From: Strongyloides papillosus
Lineage: Eukaryota; Nematoda; Chromadorea; Rhabditida; Strongyloididae
Assembly: GCA_005656395.1 (NCBI GenBank)
Contig: SRSI01000069.1
Location: 62,001-126,000 of the forward strand
Reading direction: 5' to 3'
DNA: 64,000 nucleotides
Shown here: positions 21,701-32,839 of the stretch, piece after piece
Position numbering within the stretch: position 1 is the stretch's first letter
How the letters are laid out: every line of letters starts with the position of its first letter
The notes under the pieces: model-generated
Seen by the model: only the letters and a program-made list of their open reading frames with translations
Told to the model about the DNA's origin: nothing
Database searches by the model: none
Translations under genes and position numbers: made by a program

Positions 21701-24660
21701 GATCTTATTGCTTCATTATTATTATTTTTATGCTGATATTGATTAAAATACTTTTTATTGATGTATGTAATAAGTTACATGTTGAGAGTAGTACTTTTAC
21801 CCTTGGGAGAATTTGCTTTATATGTTCTATACCTCTGACATGTTGGGAAAAAAAAATTTAAATATGGTAGGTGCCATATTTTATACACTATTTCCCATAT
21901 AAGATGTAGTTTTTTTTGGCGCGTTCCCTCATTGATTATCGTGGTTAATCATTGAAGCATTGATAGATTTTTTTATTTTATATTTACTTTTTTTAGTGCT
22001 GCAAAGAAACTTCTGTGCTGGAGATGCTATAAATAGGAGAAAATATTGTGGAAATCAAATTGATGTAGGTTTTGTTTTGATATTTCGGTTGTACTCAGTT
22101 TTTCTAGGTCTTTCAATTTCTCTGGATGTAGTTGGAAGAATGGAGCTGAAGGAGAATGTAAGTTTTAGTTAAAAAAATATATTTGCATGCATATACCACT
22201 CATGACTATATATTGGATACTATTTCCCCACATTTTTTTTGCTAGGTTATACATTTTTGTTGCATTCCATATTTGATACTAGATTCTTTAGTGATTTTCC
22301 ATACATTCATGTGAATATACACTTATTTGGAACTTTTTATATACAATAATTGACGTTCACTGAGTATCTTCATCTTGATTTATTCGTCTGAATCGCGTAT
22401 GTGGAAATCTTATTATATATGATTGAGATCTGTAGTTACATTAATTCTTACGGGTTATTTTTCACGCAAGATTGAATCTGTATTACCTGAAACATCCACA
22501 CTTCGGTTCTGTATGTCGTTCACAGAAATATATTTTAACTTAAAGTAGTAGATTCCTTTAGTTACCACTTTTCTTATCAAGATTAAAAATAAAAATCAAA
22601 TTTATTATTGCTCACGTCATTTTATCCCTTAAGTTGTTATAAGGTAGAATTTTACCGTCTTGTAGAATAGTAACTTTTTTTAACTACTCAAAATTAAACT
22701 AGTATATATGGAATTCTTGGTTTGTTTTTTAATTTTATGAGCAGTAGATAAGGTTTTAAACTTATGCATTCTTAAGAACGTCAATTTTCATTGATCTTGT
22801 TGCCTCATTATTATTATTTTTATGCCGAGATTGATTTAAATATTTTTTATTCGTCTTTGCAATAAGTTACATGTAGACGGTACTACTTTACCCTTGAGGA
22901 AATTACTCGGTCAGTTTTTACTTTTGACGTGTGGGAAAAAACATTTAAATACTAGTACTTTCCGTATTATACATCATTTCCCATATGAGGTGTAGTTTTT
23001 TTTTGGCGCGTTTCCTCATTGATTATCGTGGTCAATCATAAAAGTATTACTAGATATTTCATCTTATGTTTACTTTTATAGTGCTGCTAAAAGCTTCTGA
23101 GTTGGAGATGCTGCAAATGGGAGACATTATTGTGAGAAGCAGGCTGTAATGTAGGTTTTGTTTTGATGCTTCGGTTGTACTGATATTTTATTTCTTAGTA
23201 TTTATATTTCTCTGGATGCAGTCTGAAGAATGGAGCTGAAGGGGAATGTAAGTTTTAATTAAAAAGTATATTTATATCTGTGGTATACTACCTACAATCG
23301 CATATTAAGTATTGTTTTCCCATATTTTTTATTAGTTTCTACGTCTCCTTACATCCATACTTTCGTACTTTGGTGATTTTTATTTAGGTTAGTGTTAGAT
23401 TCTTTAAAGACTTTGTATACTCCTTTTACTTGAATCTTATTTGAACATAGAAGTTAACGTTTACTGGATATCTAATTATGCTTGATTATATTGTTATTTA
23501 AATAGTTATAAGGTTCTTAGGTTATATTAACTCCTATAAGTTATTTTATACACTAGAATATCTGTTATCAGGAACACCCCTACTTTTTTTATTTAAAATT
23601 ACTTAGGTATTGTTAAACCCATTTTGGTTTTGTACGTATTTGATGCAATGAATCTTTTTAAAACGATTTAAAAAATCTATTTTTAATTCACATCCTTTTA
23701 TTTCTTAACTTATTAAAAAAGTAGAATGTTAGCTTCATATAAAATGATAATATTTTTAACTGTGCATATTCATACTAATGTATGCTATTCTTGATTTACT
23801 CTTTAATTTCATAAATGGTATATAGGTTCTTATAGTCTCTATTCTTAAAAATGCCAATTTTAAATGGTCCATTGCCTCAATATTACTTATCATATACCGA
23901 TATATTGTCTTAACGATTATTTTATTAATGTTTATACTTAGTTACATGTTGACAGTACTATTTTACCCTTGGGGGAATTTTCTCTATAAGTTTTACACCT
24001 TTGACATGTGGGAAAAAACATTTAAATATTAATAGGTGCTATATTATGCATCATTTCCCATATGATATGTAGTTTTTTTTGGCGCGTTTCCTCATTGATT
24101 ATCCTAGTTTTAATCTTGAAAGCATAATACATTTTATTTTTTTTATCATATTTACTTTTCTAGTGCTGTTAGCAGAAACTGCTGAGCCGGAGATGTTGCA
24201 GAATAGGAAAGAATATTGTGAGAATCAAATTTATGTAGGTTTTGTTTCGATATCTCGGTTGTATTAATCTTTTATTTCTAGATGTTTCAATTTCTCTTGA
24301 TGCAGTTGAAAGAATGGAGCTGAAGGAATGTAAGTTTTAGTTAGAGAATATATTTAAATCCGTATATGCCGCCGATGGTCATATGTTAGTTTAGCCATTT
24401 TAACTAGTTTGACATTTGTATGTAGATCCCTTTGCTTGAATCTTCATTATTATATAGAAAGTGAGATCTACTGAATATCTCCATCTCGTATATTTATCTG
24501 AATCACGGTTGTGGACATCTCTTATTACAGTTAATAAGATTGTTATTTTGTAGTTAAGAGGGGATCTTTAGGTTACATTAACCCCCATTTGTTATTTCAT
24601 ATGGTAGAATGAAGATGTGTTATTAGAGGTATCTACACTTATATTTTATCTTACAATTGT
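15765..24660 (+). repeat. Tandem array of about 8.5 diverged ~1.05-kb units
   Basis: The same order of landmarks recurs eight times: gtaagtttt donor, a long spacer, TTCTTAAGAACGTCAAT, GTGGGAAAAAACAT, ATTTCCCAT, TTTTTGGCGCG, ATTGATTA, then acceptor ttttag|TGCTG and donor |gtaggttttg, then an acceptor-like end and a short block ending GAAT|gtaag. The GGCGCG-type box is at 16670, 17668, 18691, 19814 (GGCACG), 20849, 21918, 23005 and 24081, so units are 998 to 1123 bp. Units are diverged by many substitutions and small indels, so the array is old. The two splice-bounded blocks (about 67-71 and about 20-25 nt) vary in length and carry stops in several units, which argues against a long multi-exon protein. 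It may be a noncoding RNA gene family, a satellite, or relics of an amplified gene. Confidence 0.8.
16600..24110 (+). promoter_or_regulatory. Promoter-like block with E2F-type box in the array units
   Basis: Each unit has a block of about 110 bp: GTGGGAAAA, an AT box (ATTTAAATATT or ATATAAATATT), CCATATTATACACC, TTTCCCAT (inverse of the GGGAAA word), then a T-run and GGCGCG. TTTGGCGC fits the E2F consensus TTTSSCGC in seven of eight units (the unit at 19814 has GGCACG). It lies about 80-100 bp before the TGCTG block. The most conserved part of the unit is therefore upstream of the exon-like block, as expected if every unit had its own promoter. This is motif reading only; no binding is shown. 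Confidence 0.4.
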
Positions 24661-24800
24661 ATTAATATAAAATTTATTTCATGGTTCTTCCCATGGAGCA
24701 TTTAACTAGTTTGAGGTACTTAATATCACTTTATTATATTAACTATTAATAAAAAAAACATTACAATAAGTTTTAATATTGTTTATTTATTTCATTTTAG

Positions 24801-25056
24801 TGTATTTCCACGGATCAGACTTTAAATTAATCGGATGCTGAAGGTCGGTGTGTATATCTACATCATGGAGACTGAAACCGCTAAGATGGAGTTTCCTTGT
24901 GCAATGACAACTAATTTATTATTATTATTTTGTTTCGTTTATTTATATTTGGTGTTTTTAATGTCTTCCCTCTTCATTGTATGTATTTCCGTTGTCCGTG
25001 TTCTTGTATTTATAGTATCTTCATTTATATTTGTACTCAGATACAAATGGGTTTAG
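24801..25056 (+). other. Possible terminal exon after the array
   Basis: After an acceptor-like ttcattttag (ending 24800) comes TGTATTTCC..., placed like the TGCTG block of the units. An ATG at 24835 opens 73 codons to TAG at 25054-25056: about 20 mixed residues (METETAKMEFPC is part of it), then an almost wholly hydrophobic stretch. It could be the last exon of a gene that begins in the array or an unrelated short frame in AT-rich DNA. Confidence 0.25.
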
Positions 25057-26908
25057 TATTTTGTTCAGTTATAGAATGTTCATAATCTCCAGTTTTCAAT
25101 TATATATATATACATTACGGATTCTACACAAATAAGATTCTTAGTTTAAATTACTATGGTTTCTGCACGTAAATCCAGTTTTTATTCATATGAGGGTCTC
25201 CAGTTATATGAAAAATTGGGTCTTTGTGTAGACCATACAATCTATAAAAGAAACAATAAATAGTTACACACTAAGTTCTTGATATATATATAATAAAATA
25301 ATAACAACCACTCATTTAGGAAATCTACATACATAAATAAACAAAAGTACATAAGATTGATATAAAATAATTAAGATAGTATGGATATGAAACACCAATA
25401 GTTGACTAATTGAGAACTCCAGTACCATGATTCAAATAAAAAGCTTGTTGATACATAACCGAGTTTTTTGGATTTTCATAAAAGTACAAAACAGTGTTTG
25501 CTATGAAAAAGTCAATTTATATAAAACTTAAACGTGTAACCAAAAGCAGTGATGAAACTTTGGTACTAACTGTTAAAAACAATAATGGATCCTCCCATGA
25601 ATGCGAATGCACAGAAAAAATAACTAGAATAATCTTAAATTCATTCAAAATAATGTTTCTCAATTATGTAGTTTGTTCTACTGGAGTTGGAAATCAAATA
25701 TTTAAGTAGACTTCATATCTTTGTACGATTATTGGATTCTTGGATATGTGGTAAATGGAGAAGTTAGTGTAGATTTTCAGAAATCTTGGGCATATGGCAG
25801 ACCAGTTCATTTCTATGGAGGTTACGAGCGTTTGTTGATTCTTGATAGATGCTGTTTTTAGGAAATTATTTATTAATGGTACTTTTCACTATCGAATCTT
25901 TGCGAGATTTGCTTACTCGCTTTATATTCTGAATCATTTTCATTTTATGTGCATTTTTTTCATTGGCATTGTTTCTTTGTGTATTTTTTTTCAGTTGGTT
26001 GTGTTTTAAATTTTTTTATTGTGGTGTAGAATATACCAATCGTGTTTGGCACCCATCTTTATTTACATTGGGATAAGTTTGTTGTTTTCCATTTCGAATG
26101 AATTGTGGATCGTTTAAAGTTTTGTTATTCTTCTAGTCCCTGTAAAAATTTGCCAGTGTTTCTTTTGGTCGGAATATAGTAATGAGAGCTGGTACAAATG
26201 GTAAAGGAAGGCGATACATCATGATTTACCATCTAAATGTGTTTCTGTGTATTCAAACTTCATCTCTTTGTCAACCGTGGGAATAAATATTGAATGTAAC
26301 ACTGAATTATGAAGGAAGATTCCGTGACGAAGCTAATCACTACAGAAGACAGAAGTATACTGGTGAGTAGCCGTGTTTCCAAGAGTGACACGGGCAATGA
26401 ATGAGATTACATCTGGGACATCCTGGAGCTGGAGTGGCACGTGGTGTAGGAAGAGCCTTGAAGAAAGCACAAGGAAAGAGGAAATGAAGAGTCTCTATTG
26501 AAGGATTACTGCTAAGAATAGTGAGCGTAATTAGTGATTACCTATACAATATAGTTTAGAAAATTTATTTGTTGTATTTTATTTTTTTGGTAGCATTTAT
26601 AAAATTTTATGCACTTTTTATTAAGCCACAATATCAAAATATAGCTTTAAATGTCATTATATTAGTTATATAATCTCTATTTTGTCATTATACTTGATTT
26701 TCAATAACATATTAAAAATATTCACGAAATATCATTGTAAAAATAGTCATATTATTATTAAACATTTGTACTTATTTTAGTTTTTCTGTATTTTTAGCAA
26801 GATTAAATGTTTCTATAATATAAATCACTTAATTAACTAATTATGAAAGCAATATTTAAAATTAATAGCTAATAAATGCACTTAATAAATGGATTATATC
26901 AAGTTTTT
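25057..26908. other. Unassigned stretch with coding-like patches
   Basis: 25503-25706 holds an ATG-started frame of 68 codons. A second frame near 25707-25858 reads GYVVNGEVSVDFQKSWAYG to a stop and looks protein-like, but I recognise no family. Near 26190-26510 the base composition is distinctly less AT-rich than the surroundings, with short protein-like strings in several frames (for example LHLGHPGAGVARGVGRALK), which suggests another dead or imported gene. From about 26530 the sequence is plain AT-rich DNA. Confidence 0.3.
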
Positions 26909-27147
26909 CGCGAGACTTGCTCCGATAGTGTAGTGGTCTATGAGGAATTACGAATATAATATGCCGTTTTCGACATCCTGATAGCACGAATGTTTTTATG
27001 CATTTTTAGTTAATTTACAATAAAAACGTTTTACATATAAAATTGTTAAAAATGCATAAAAACATTCGCGCTATCAGGATGTCGAAACTGGGACAGTATA
27101 TTTGTAAATTCCTCATAGACCACTACACTACCAAAACGGGTTTCGCG
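26909..27147. repeat. tRNA-like fold-back element 1
   Basis: A near-perfect palindrome of about 240 bp. Each arm holds GATAGTGTAGTGGTCTATGAG, where TAGTGTAGTGG fits the pol III A-box TRGYNNARNNG, and some 35 bp on TTTCGACATCC, close to a B-box. The arms meet around a short AT spacer after ATGTTTTTATGCATTTTTA. The left arm reads forward and the right arm is its reverse complement (GACATCC becomes GGATGTC, and so on). Confidence 0.75.
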
Positions 27148-27420
27148 ACCAAAATAATATCAGATTTATATTTAAGTGTTTTAAGTTATTAATTATTTTA
27201 TTAATTGATTAATTAGGCATTTTTATAATTTTTTTAGTTATTGTTTGCCAAAAATAGGTAAAATATGATAAAAATACAACATATTCTGATAAAAATTGCA
27301 CAAATTTAATAAGAAAATAGCTAAATTTTGATAAAAATACCTAATAAATTAATAAATCAAGTAATTAATCAAAATTAATAATTAAGCAGGCACTAAATAT
27401 GAGTATAATATTATTTTACT

Positions 27421-27660
27421 CGCGAAACCCGTTTTGATAGTGTAGTGGTCTATGAGATTATTTACAAATATAATGTGACATTTTCGAGTTCTCACTAGCG
27501 CGAATGTTTTTATGCATTTTTAGTTAATTTACTACAAAAAATTTTTATATAAAAATTGTTAAAATGCATAAAAACATTCGCGCTACCAGGATGTCGAAAA
27601 CGGCATATTATATTCATAATTTCTCATAGACCACTACACTAGCAGAGCGAGTTTCGGGCG
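27421..27660. repeat. tRNA-like fold-back element 2
   Basis: Second copy of the same palindrome: CGCGAAAC...GATAGTGTAGTGG on the left, CCACTACACTAGC...GTTTCG on the right, with a short spacer. It lies at the centre of a larger inverted repeat formed by its flanks. Confidence 0.75.
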
Positions 27661-28001
27661 AAAATTAATATAGTATGCATATTGAGTCTTTTTTTAATTG
27701 TTATTTTTAATTAATTGCTTAACTAACCTGCTAACGAAGTGTTTTTATCAAAATTTAGCTATTATCTTATCAAATATATAAAATTATTGTCAAAAATGTT
27801 GTACTCTTTTATCAGATTTTACCTACTTTTGGTAAAAGTTGGCTGAAATATGGTAAATATACCATAATTTTGAAAAAAAAATAAAATACAATAGAAACAC
27901 CATTTTTTTAATAAAAATATTCCATTTACCAATTAATTAAGTAATTGATTTAAATAAACAAATTAAGAAAACACCTAATATAAATGTTATATTATTTTTT
28001 C

Positions 28002-28240
28002 CGTGAAACTCGCTCTGATAGCGTAGTGGTCTATGAGAAATTACAGATATGGTATGCCGTTTTCGGCATCTTGGTAGCGCGAATGTTTTTATGCATTTTT
28101 AACAATTTTATATATAAAAATTTTTGTAGTAAATTAACTAAAAATGCATAAAAACATTCGCGCTAGTGAGAACTCGAAAATGTCACATTATATTTGTAAA
28201 TAATCTCATAGACCACTACACTATCAAAACGGGTTTCGCG
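28002..28240. repeat. tRNA-like fold-back element 3
   Basis: Third copy, with GTGAAACTCGCTCTGATAGC on the left and CACTATCAAAACGGGTTTCG on the right. Its left arm matches the inverted right arm of element 2, and its right arm matches the inverted left arm of element 2. Confidence 0.75.
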
Positions 28241-28330
28241 AGTAAAATAGTGTTTGATTTATATTAAAGTGTTTTTAATTATTAATTTTAATTAATTACT
28301 TTACTAATTAAGTATTTAAAACTTTAGAAA

Positions 28331-29500
28331 CATAAGACTTTACTAAAGTTATAAAAAAGTATAGTAAAACATAAATACTTTAAAAGTAATATAATCATTT
28401 TTATCACTATTAATTTTATTGAATTCAAACGAAATTAGAGATTTATAATTATTATTTTTAATGATTATACTAATATATTTATAACAATGATTGAAGTTTT
28501 GATTATTTTAGTAATACTATAGTGAGAATAACTTATCATTTTAGAAAAGTAGTTTTTGTTTTATTGATAAAATATACTATCTTTAAATAAAATTTCTTTT
28601 ATGTTCGATTTTTAAAATAATTCAAATAAGTGTATACTTCAGTTATAAAGTTTATTAATTATTTAATTATTACAACATTTCTAAATACTACAAAAATAAA
28701 AAATTACTTAGTGATCAATTAAAGTTCTTTGTGGTTTAATTAGAGTAAATATACTTCATTTTTTAAATACTTTTATTACATTAATAACTTATTATAAAGA
28801 TAATTTAACAACATTTTGAATTAAATTATAAAATTTTAATTAATATTATTACAATTTTTAACTAATTATTGATTTAATTAGCCAGTAGAATAATTTTTCA
28901 ATGCTAGTTATTTTTTTACATTCTCGAAATAAAGTTTGATCTCTTATTTTTTTTTGAATTTTTCAGTTAATTTCTTTTCTTATATACTTTTTCGACTGTT
29001 TGTTCTTCAAATTAAGTTTATAAGTTTATTAATTACTTTTAATTACTAATGCTAACAATAATTTAAAAGCTAACTCAGATTGTAGTTATCTGAACTTCTA
29101 CAATTTTGGGATGAACATCTCCTTACTTCAGTTTTTAAAAAATCCTATTTAACTTACCAGATACATTATTGTAATGGAAATACCCGTAATGGTTTTAATC
29201 CAAAATATAGTATACATATGTGGAATTTTCAATTCTATAAAAAGTTGTTTTGAATTCTGTAAATATACAGCTTCTTGTCTTTTATAAATTCTAGAAACGA
29301 GTATTTAAATTACTTTTGCTACATTACTTAATTTAATAAATAGAGGATATTACTTTGTATAAAATCAAATATATATATAACTATTTTTTATTAAACGAGA
29401 TAAAAAATACCTTTTTCACAGAATAAGAATTAAGGGTTTTTGGTTTCAAGCAATAATGTCAATAAAGTACTAAATATCAGTGTAGTAGGTTTAACCTACA
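28331..29500. other. AT-rich intergenic stretch
   Basis: No gene, RNA or clear repeat seen; A/T-rich throughout. Confidence 0.4.
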
Positions 29501-29501
29501 T

Positions 29502-31105
29502 ACACACAAAAAAAAAAAGGACACAGGTTTGCAAAAAATGTAATAAATTTGTCCCACCAAATAAAATTCAAATTTTCTTTATTTGCGACTAATTTTATCA
29601 TAATTATTTTGTACATGAAAAATTAAAACAATAATTAGTGAATTATTAAAATAAGTTTCTCTTTTTTTAGTATACTATTTTTATTTTAGAACATAAGTTG
29701 TTTTCTGCAATAAATTTTAAAATACAAGGTTAGAATTTAATTCTATGTAAAATTACAAACACATTTATAAAAAAAAACATTTTTAACATATTACAGTACA
29801 TTTTTTAAATATTTTTCAATCGTTTGAATTATTATAAATTGTAATTTATAAAATTTTCACATTTGATGCTCTAAATTGTTTTCATAATGTCTTTTGAACC
29901 CCAGAATTTAAGAGTTATCTACATCAAATATGCTACATCTTATGACATTTTGCGCCATCTTTTTATATCAATTTGCGCCATTTTTGCTATATCTTTTTGA
30001 CCAATTTGCGCCATCTTTTTTCAGACAGTAGACATTCGCTTGTCTATGGTTACTCATGTTTTTTTCATTTTTTTAATGTCATTTCGCTTGATCATAGGTG
30101 ACCACGGGTAAGTTGATTTCCATCGTCTCTTTTTTAATTTAATTAGGGTAGGAGTCGCTGTAAAGTGCGTTGCCGTGTGTAAACTGAATCCAATGAAATA
30201 ATCAAAAAAAAGTTAGTAAAAGATAAAAAAGAATCCTTTTTCGCTTGGCCATATTATGTATGTTTCTTAAAAAAATCATTTTTGTTACCCAATGGACAAG
30301 CGAAAGTCACTTTTTCCAATTCAATTCCACTTTATTTTAATAATATTATTTTACTCTTTAACATACATAAATTATGTTGAAAGATAATTTATTTGGTATG
30401 AAAGATACATGTCGCAAAAATGTATTAAGATGGTGCAAATTGGTAAAAAAAGATGGCGCAAAATGTCATAGGATGTAGCAAATTTTACAAATATGTAGCA
30501 TATTTAATGTAGTTGACTGTCAAATTCCATTTTCCATGTCTTTTAAAGATCATCTTTAAAAATCAAAATTATGAAAAGTTATAAAATAATATAGATTTTT
30601 ATTTATAGTAAAAAAAATAACTTTTACATATTTTAATTTAAAATAAGAACGAATACTAAATTAATATTTTTAAATAATAATACTTTGTGTGAGTAAATAA
30701 TTACTGCTTTTCTTTATTATTGTTGCGAAATTTTTAAACTTTTTGTCGTTAATAGATTGTTTAAAATAATGATTTTTATTAAAACATCAATAATTTTACA
30801 CGAAATTAACTTTTAATATCATATTTTATAAAATAAAAAAACAAGTTAAGATCTAAATGAGCATAATGTCATAAAAAATATCAAAATTTAAAAAAGTCAC
30901 ATTAATTTAAAAAGTTAAACATATGTATCTTTGTAAAAAAACGACAAAATGTATGCAACAACCCAATATTTTGTGTTGTTTAAAAATTTTTGCTATTGCT
31001 TGATAATTTTAAAATTTGAATAATATTCAATTTTTTAAAATGGTGGGACATTTTTTTGCATTATAGATAGATTTGTCAAAATTTGTCCTTTTTTTTTTCT
31101 GTGTA
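29502..31105. mobile_element. Non-autonomous TIR element, copy 1 (with insertion)
   Basis: Left end ACACAAAAAAAAAAAGGACA..., right end a reverse complement of it (...TTTGTCCTTTTTTTTTTCTGTGT). The inner terminal part also pairs (AATTTGTCCCACC against GGTGGGACATT). The interior (about 955 bp once the nested element is removed) is the same sequence as the copy at 52897-54721 and has no coding frame. A 640-bp element is inserted at 29896. Confidence 0.75.
29896..30535. mobile_element. 640-bp TIR element with a 9-bp target duplication
   Basis: The ends pair imperfectly over about 45 bp: left GAACCCCAGAATTTAAGAG.., right inverse GGAAAATGGAATTTGACAG.., then CTACAT[CT]AAATATGCTACA in both. ATGTCTTTT stands on both sides (29887-29895 and 30536-30544). 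The other copy of the host element has the uninterrupted site, which confirms an insertion. The word TTGCGCCATCTTTT is repeated inside both ends. A 9-bp duplication and long TIRs are typical of Mutator-like elements; there is no transposase frame, so it would be a MITE. Confidence 0.75.
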
Positions 31106-31930
31106 AGAATGATATGAATTAAGATTTTTATACAATTAATAATAGTATCCAACAGTGACATAAATTCTTTCTTTCTCTTCATAATTCACAACTGTCTACC
31201 AATGCTACAGTTAGATTATACCATAATATAATGTAAAGAAAAATAATTTAGAACCTTTAGAACAAAAAGAACAAAAAGAAAAAATAGAAAAATTTGAATT
31301 TTAAGACCTTATTCCAAAAAATTTATAAATATAAAAATTCCTTTTGTCATTCATTATTTCATTGTTAGTTTATTTTGAAAGCCTTTTAACCTAATATTAT
31401 AATTTTATTAATATTATTAATTTTAGAAGGTTATTCACCAATTTAAAATAAAATATTTTTAACTCTACTTTTTGATTTTTACCTTAACAAATTTAATATA
31501 ATAAAGTATAGGATAAAAAGTTATAGTGAAAACGAAATTTGCATATTTATTTTACTATAAAAAAATCTTAGTTTTTGGTATTAAATTGTTTAGATAAAAA
31601 ACTATCTATTATAAAAAAACATTTTGTATAAATAACGACATCTTAATCTTTTCACATCTTTTAGGCTGTAACATAAAAGGCAAAATAAATTGGTGGTCAA
31701 AACATTCAAATTAGTATTTTTTTATACCTTTTGGTAAATTCCTTAAGCCATATTTAATAACAGAAGCCATCAAACCTCAAGTATTATGTATATAGGTCTT
31801 TGTGTGAAGAGAAAAGTTATTTTTATTCCTCTTTTTTCATACTATTTTTACTCTCATTTTTTCATAGTATTTTTATTCATCATTCCTCATATTATTCTTT
31901 TTCTTCAATTTTTGATTGATTATTTACCTA
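31106..31930. other. AT-rich stretch upstream of the RING exon
   Basis: No gene seen. From about 31820 the sequence becomes a run of T/C-rich repeats (TTTTTCATA, TTTTTATTCAT) ending at an acceptor-like ttacctacag just before the ATG at 31934. Confidence 0.4.
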
Positions 31931-31933
31931 CAG

Positions 31934-32134
31934 ATGTCTTCATTTGTATGCCGTAAATGCTTGAAACCCTACACTGCTACAGGGACTAGCCACTCAATCC
32001 ACGTATCAGCAGTTTGTGGACACTTGATAGGCTATTCATGCTTAGTTGAAATTAAAGAAAAAAGAAAATGCTATGAATGCTCAAAAGAGTTCAGAGAAGA
32101 TGATTGGCACCCAATCTATGATATCCCTGATGAG
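31934..32134 (+). CDS. RING-finger exon, RFWD3-like
   Basis: Sixty-seven codons from ATG (31934), preceded directly by acceptor-like ctacag, so a cis or trans 3' splice site may abut the start. It ends at DE|gtaaat, a donor at 32135. The cysteine pattern is C-x2-C, then CGHLIGYSC, then KCYEC, with the RFWD3-type order CGHLFGxxC...CPxC; Thr-Gly in the first loop and a following acidic/aromatic stretch (PIYD) also fit. RING domains of this type are E3 ubiquitin ligases. I could not find a downstream exon: the nearby acceptor candidates lead into AT-rich sequence with stops. So it is a single preserved exon, a gene whose other exons I cannot see, or a truncated gene. Confidence 0.5.
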
Positions 32135-32839
32135 GTAAATTTGATTAAACTTAAAATAAGTGTTTTCTTTTTTATTTTGATGATTTTTTTGTCTTAAATG
32201 AAAGTTAATGGAATTTGTTTTACAAAATATTCCACTTTAACAGCAAATTATTAAATTTCTATATTTTTTTTAAATTTTTTGTTTATTACTTGATAATTGT
32301 ATTAGTATTTTAATAATGCTCCATGATGAAAATCCATCTTTTTTGTATGATAAATAACGGAAAGGCTAAACTTTAGTTAGAGACCCCCTCTTTTAAAAAA
32401 TTAAATAAAGCACTTAGTTTGCTACAAAGGGTATTTTTATAATATCTAGCAATAAATAATCATGATTAAGTTTAGTTTTTGGCATTAGAAGAATTTTTTT
32501 TTGTTATATTTTTTTTGCTCAAATATCGGAAAAACATTTTATTTTATTAAGCTTTAGTGGTTAAATAAGGAAGCAATTGATGGAATAATCTATTTTTTGT
32601 AATTAATTGTTATATTTGCAATTATATATTAACGTAAAATAGAGTAAAGATTTTGTCATACTTGTAACGCCTCCAGAAGGTGTTACTCAAAATTCATATA
32701 TAAATACCAAGTTAAAATTATTTTAACTGTCAGATATTTTTGAAATAGAAAGATTGTTATTCATAATATTAATAAAAGGTTCTCTATTAGTTCATTTCAT
32801 ATCACCCGAGGATAGCACCTCGTTAAAAAAGCTTATATG
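32135..32839. other. AT-rich stretch
   Basis: No recognisable exon for the RING gene or any repeat. Confidence 0.35.

Larger units (their letters stand above)
26890..28330. repeat. Compound nested palindrome
   Basis: The DNA between fold-backs 1 and 2 (about 27240-27345, with AGGTAAAATATGATAAAA and TAGCTAAATTTTGATAAAAA) is the inverse of the DNA between 2 and 3 (about 27745-27835, TTTTTATCAAAATTTAGCTA and TTATCAGATTTTACCTA). The three fold-backs and these spacers make one palindrome of about 1.4 kb centred on element 2 near 27.54 kb. It could arise by nested insertion or by inverted duplication of a two-element unit. Confidence 0.65.

Noticed and set aside
15765..24660. One giant multi-exon coiled-coil gene across the 1-kb units
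   Set aside because: In some units the blocks can be read as LLKASE.EMLQ..., but block lengths are 67, 68, 70 and 71 and stops occur in several units, so no frame is kept across the array.
15765..24660. CRISPR array
   Set aside because: Units are about 1 kb, diverged and of eukaryotic type; nothing matches short repeats with unique spacers.
26909..28240. Functional tRNA genes in the fold-backs
   Set aside because: A-box and near B-box are present, but the arms do not form a cloverleaf with matching acceptor stems, and no terminator-like run is placed correctly.
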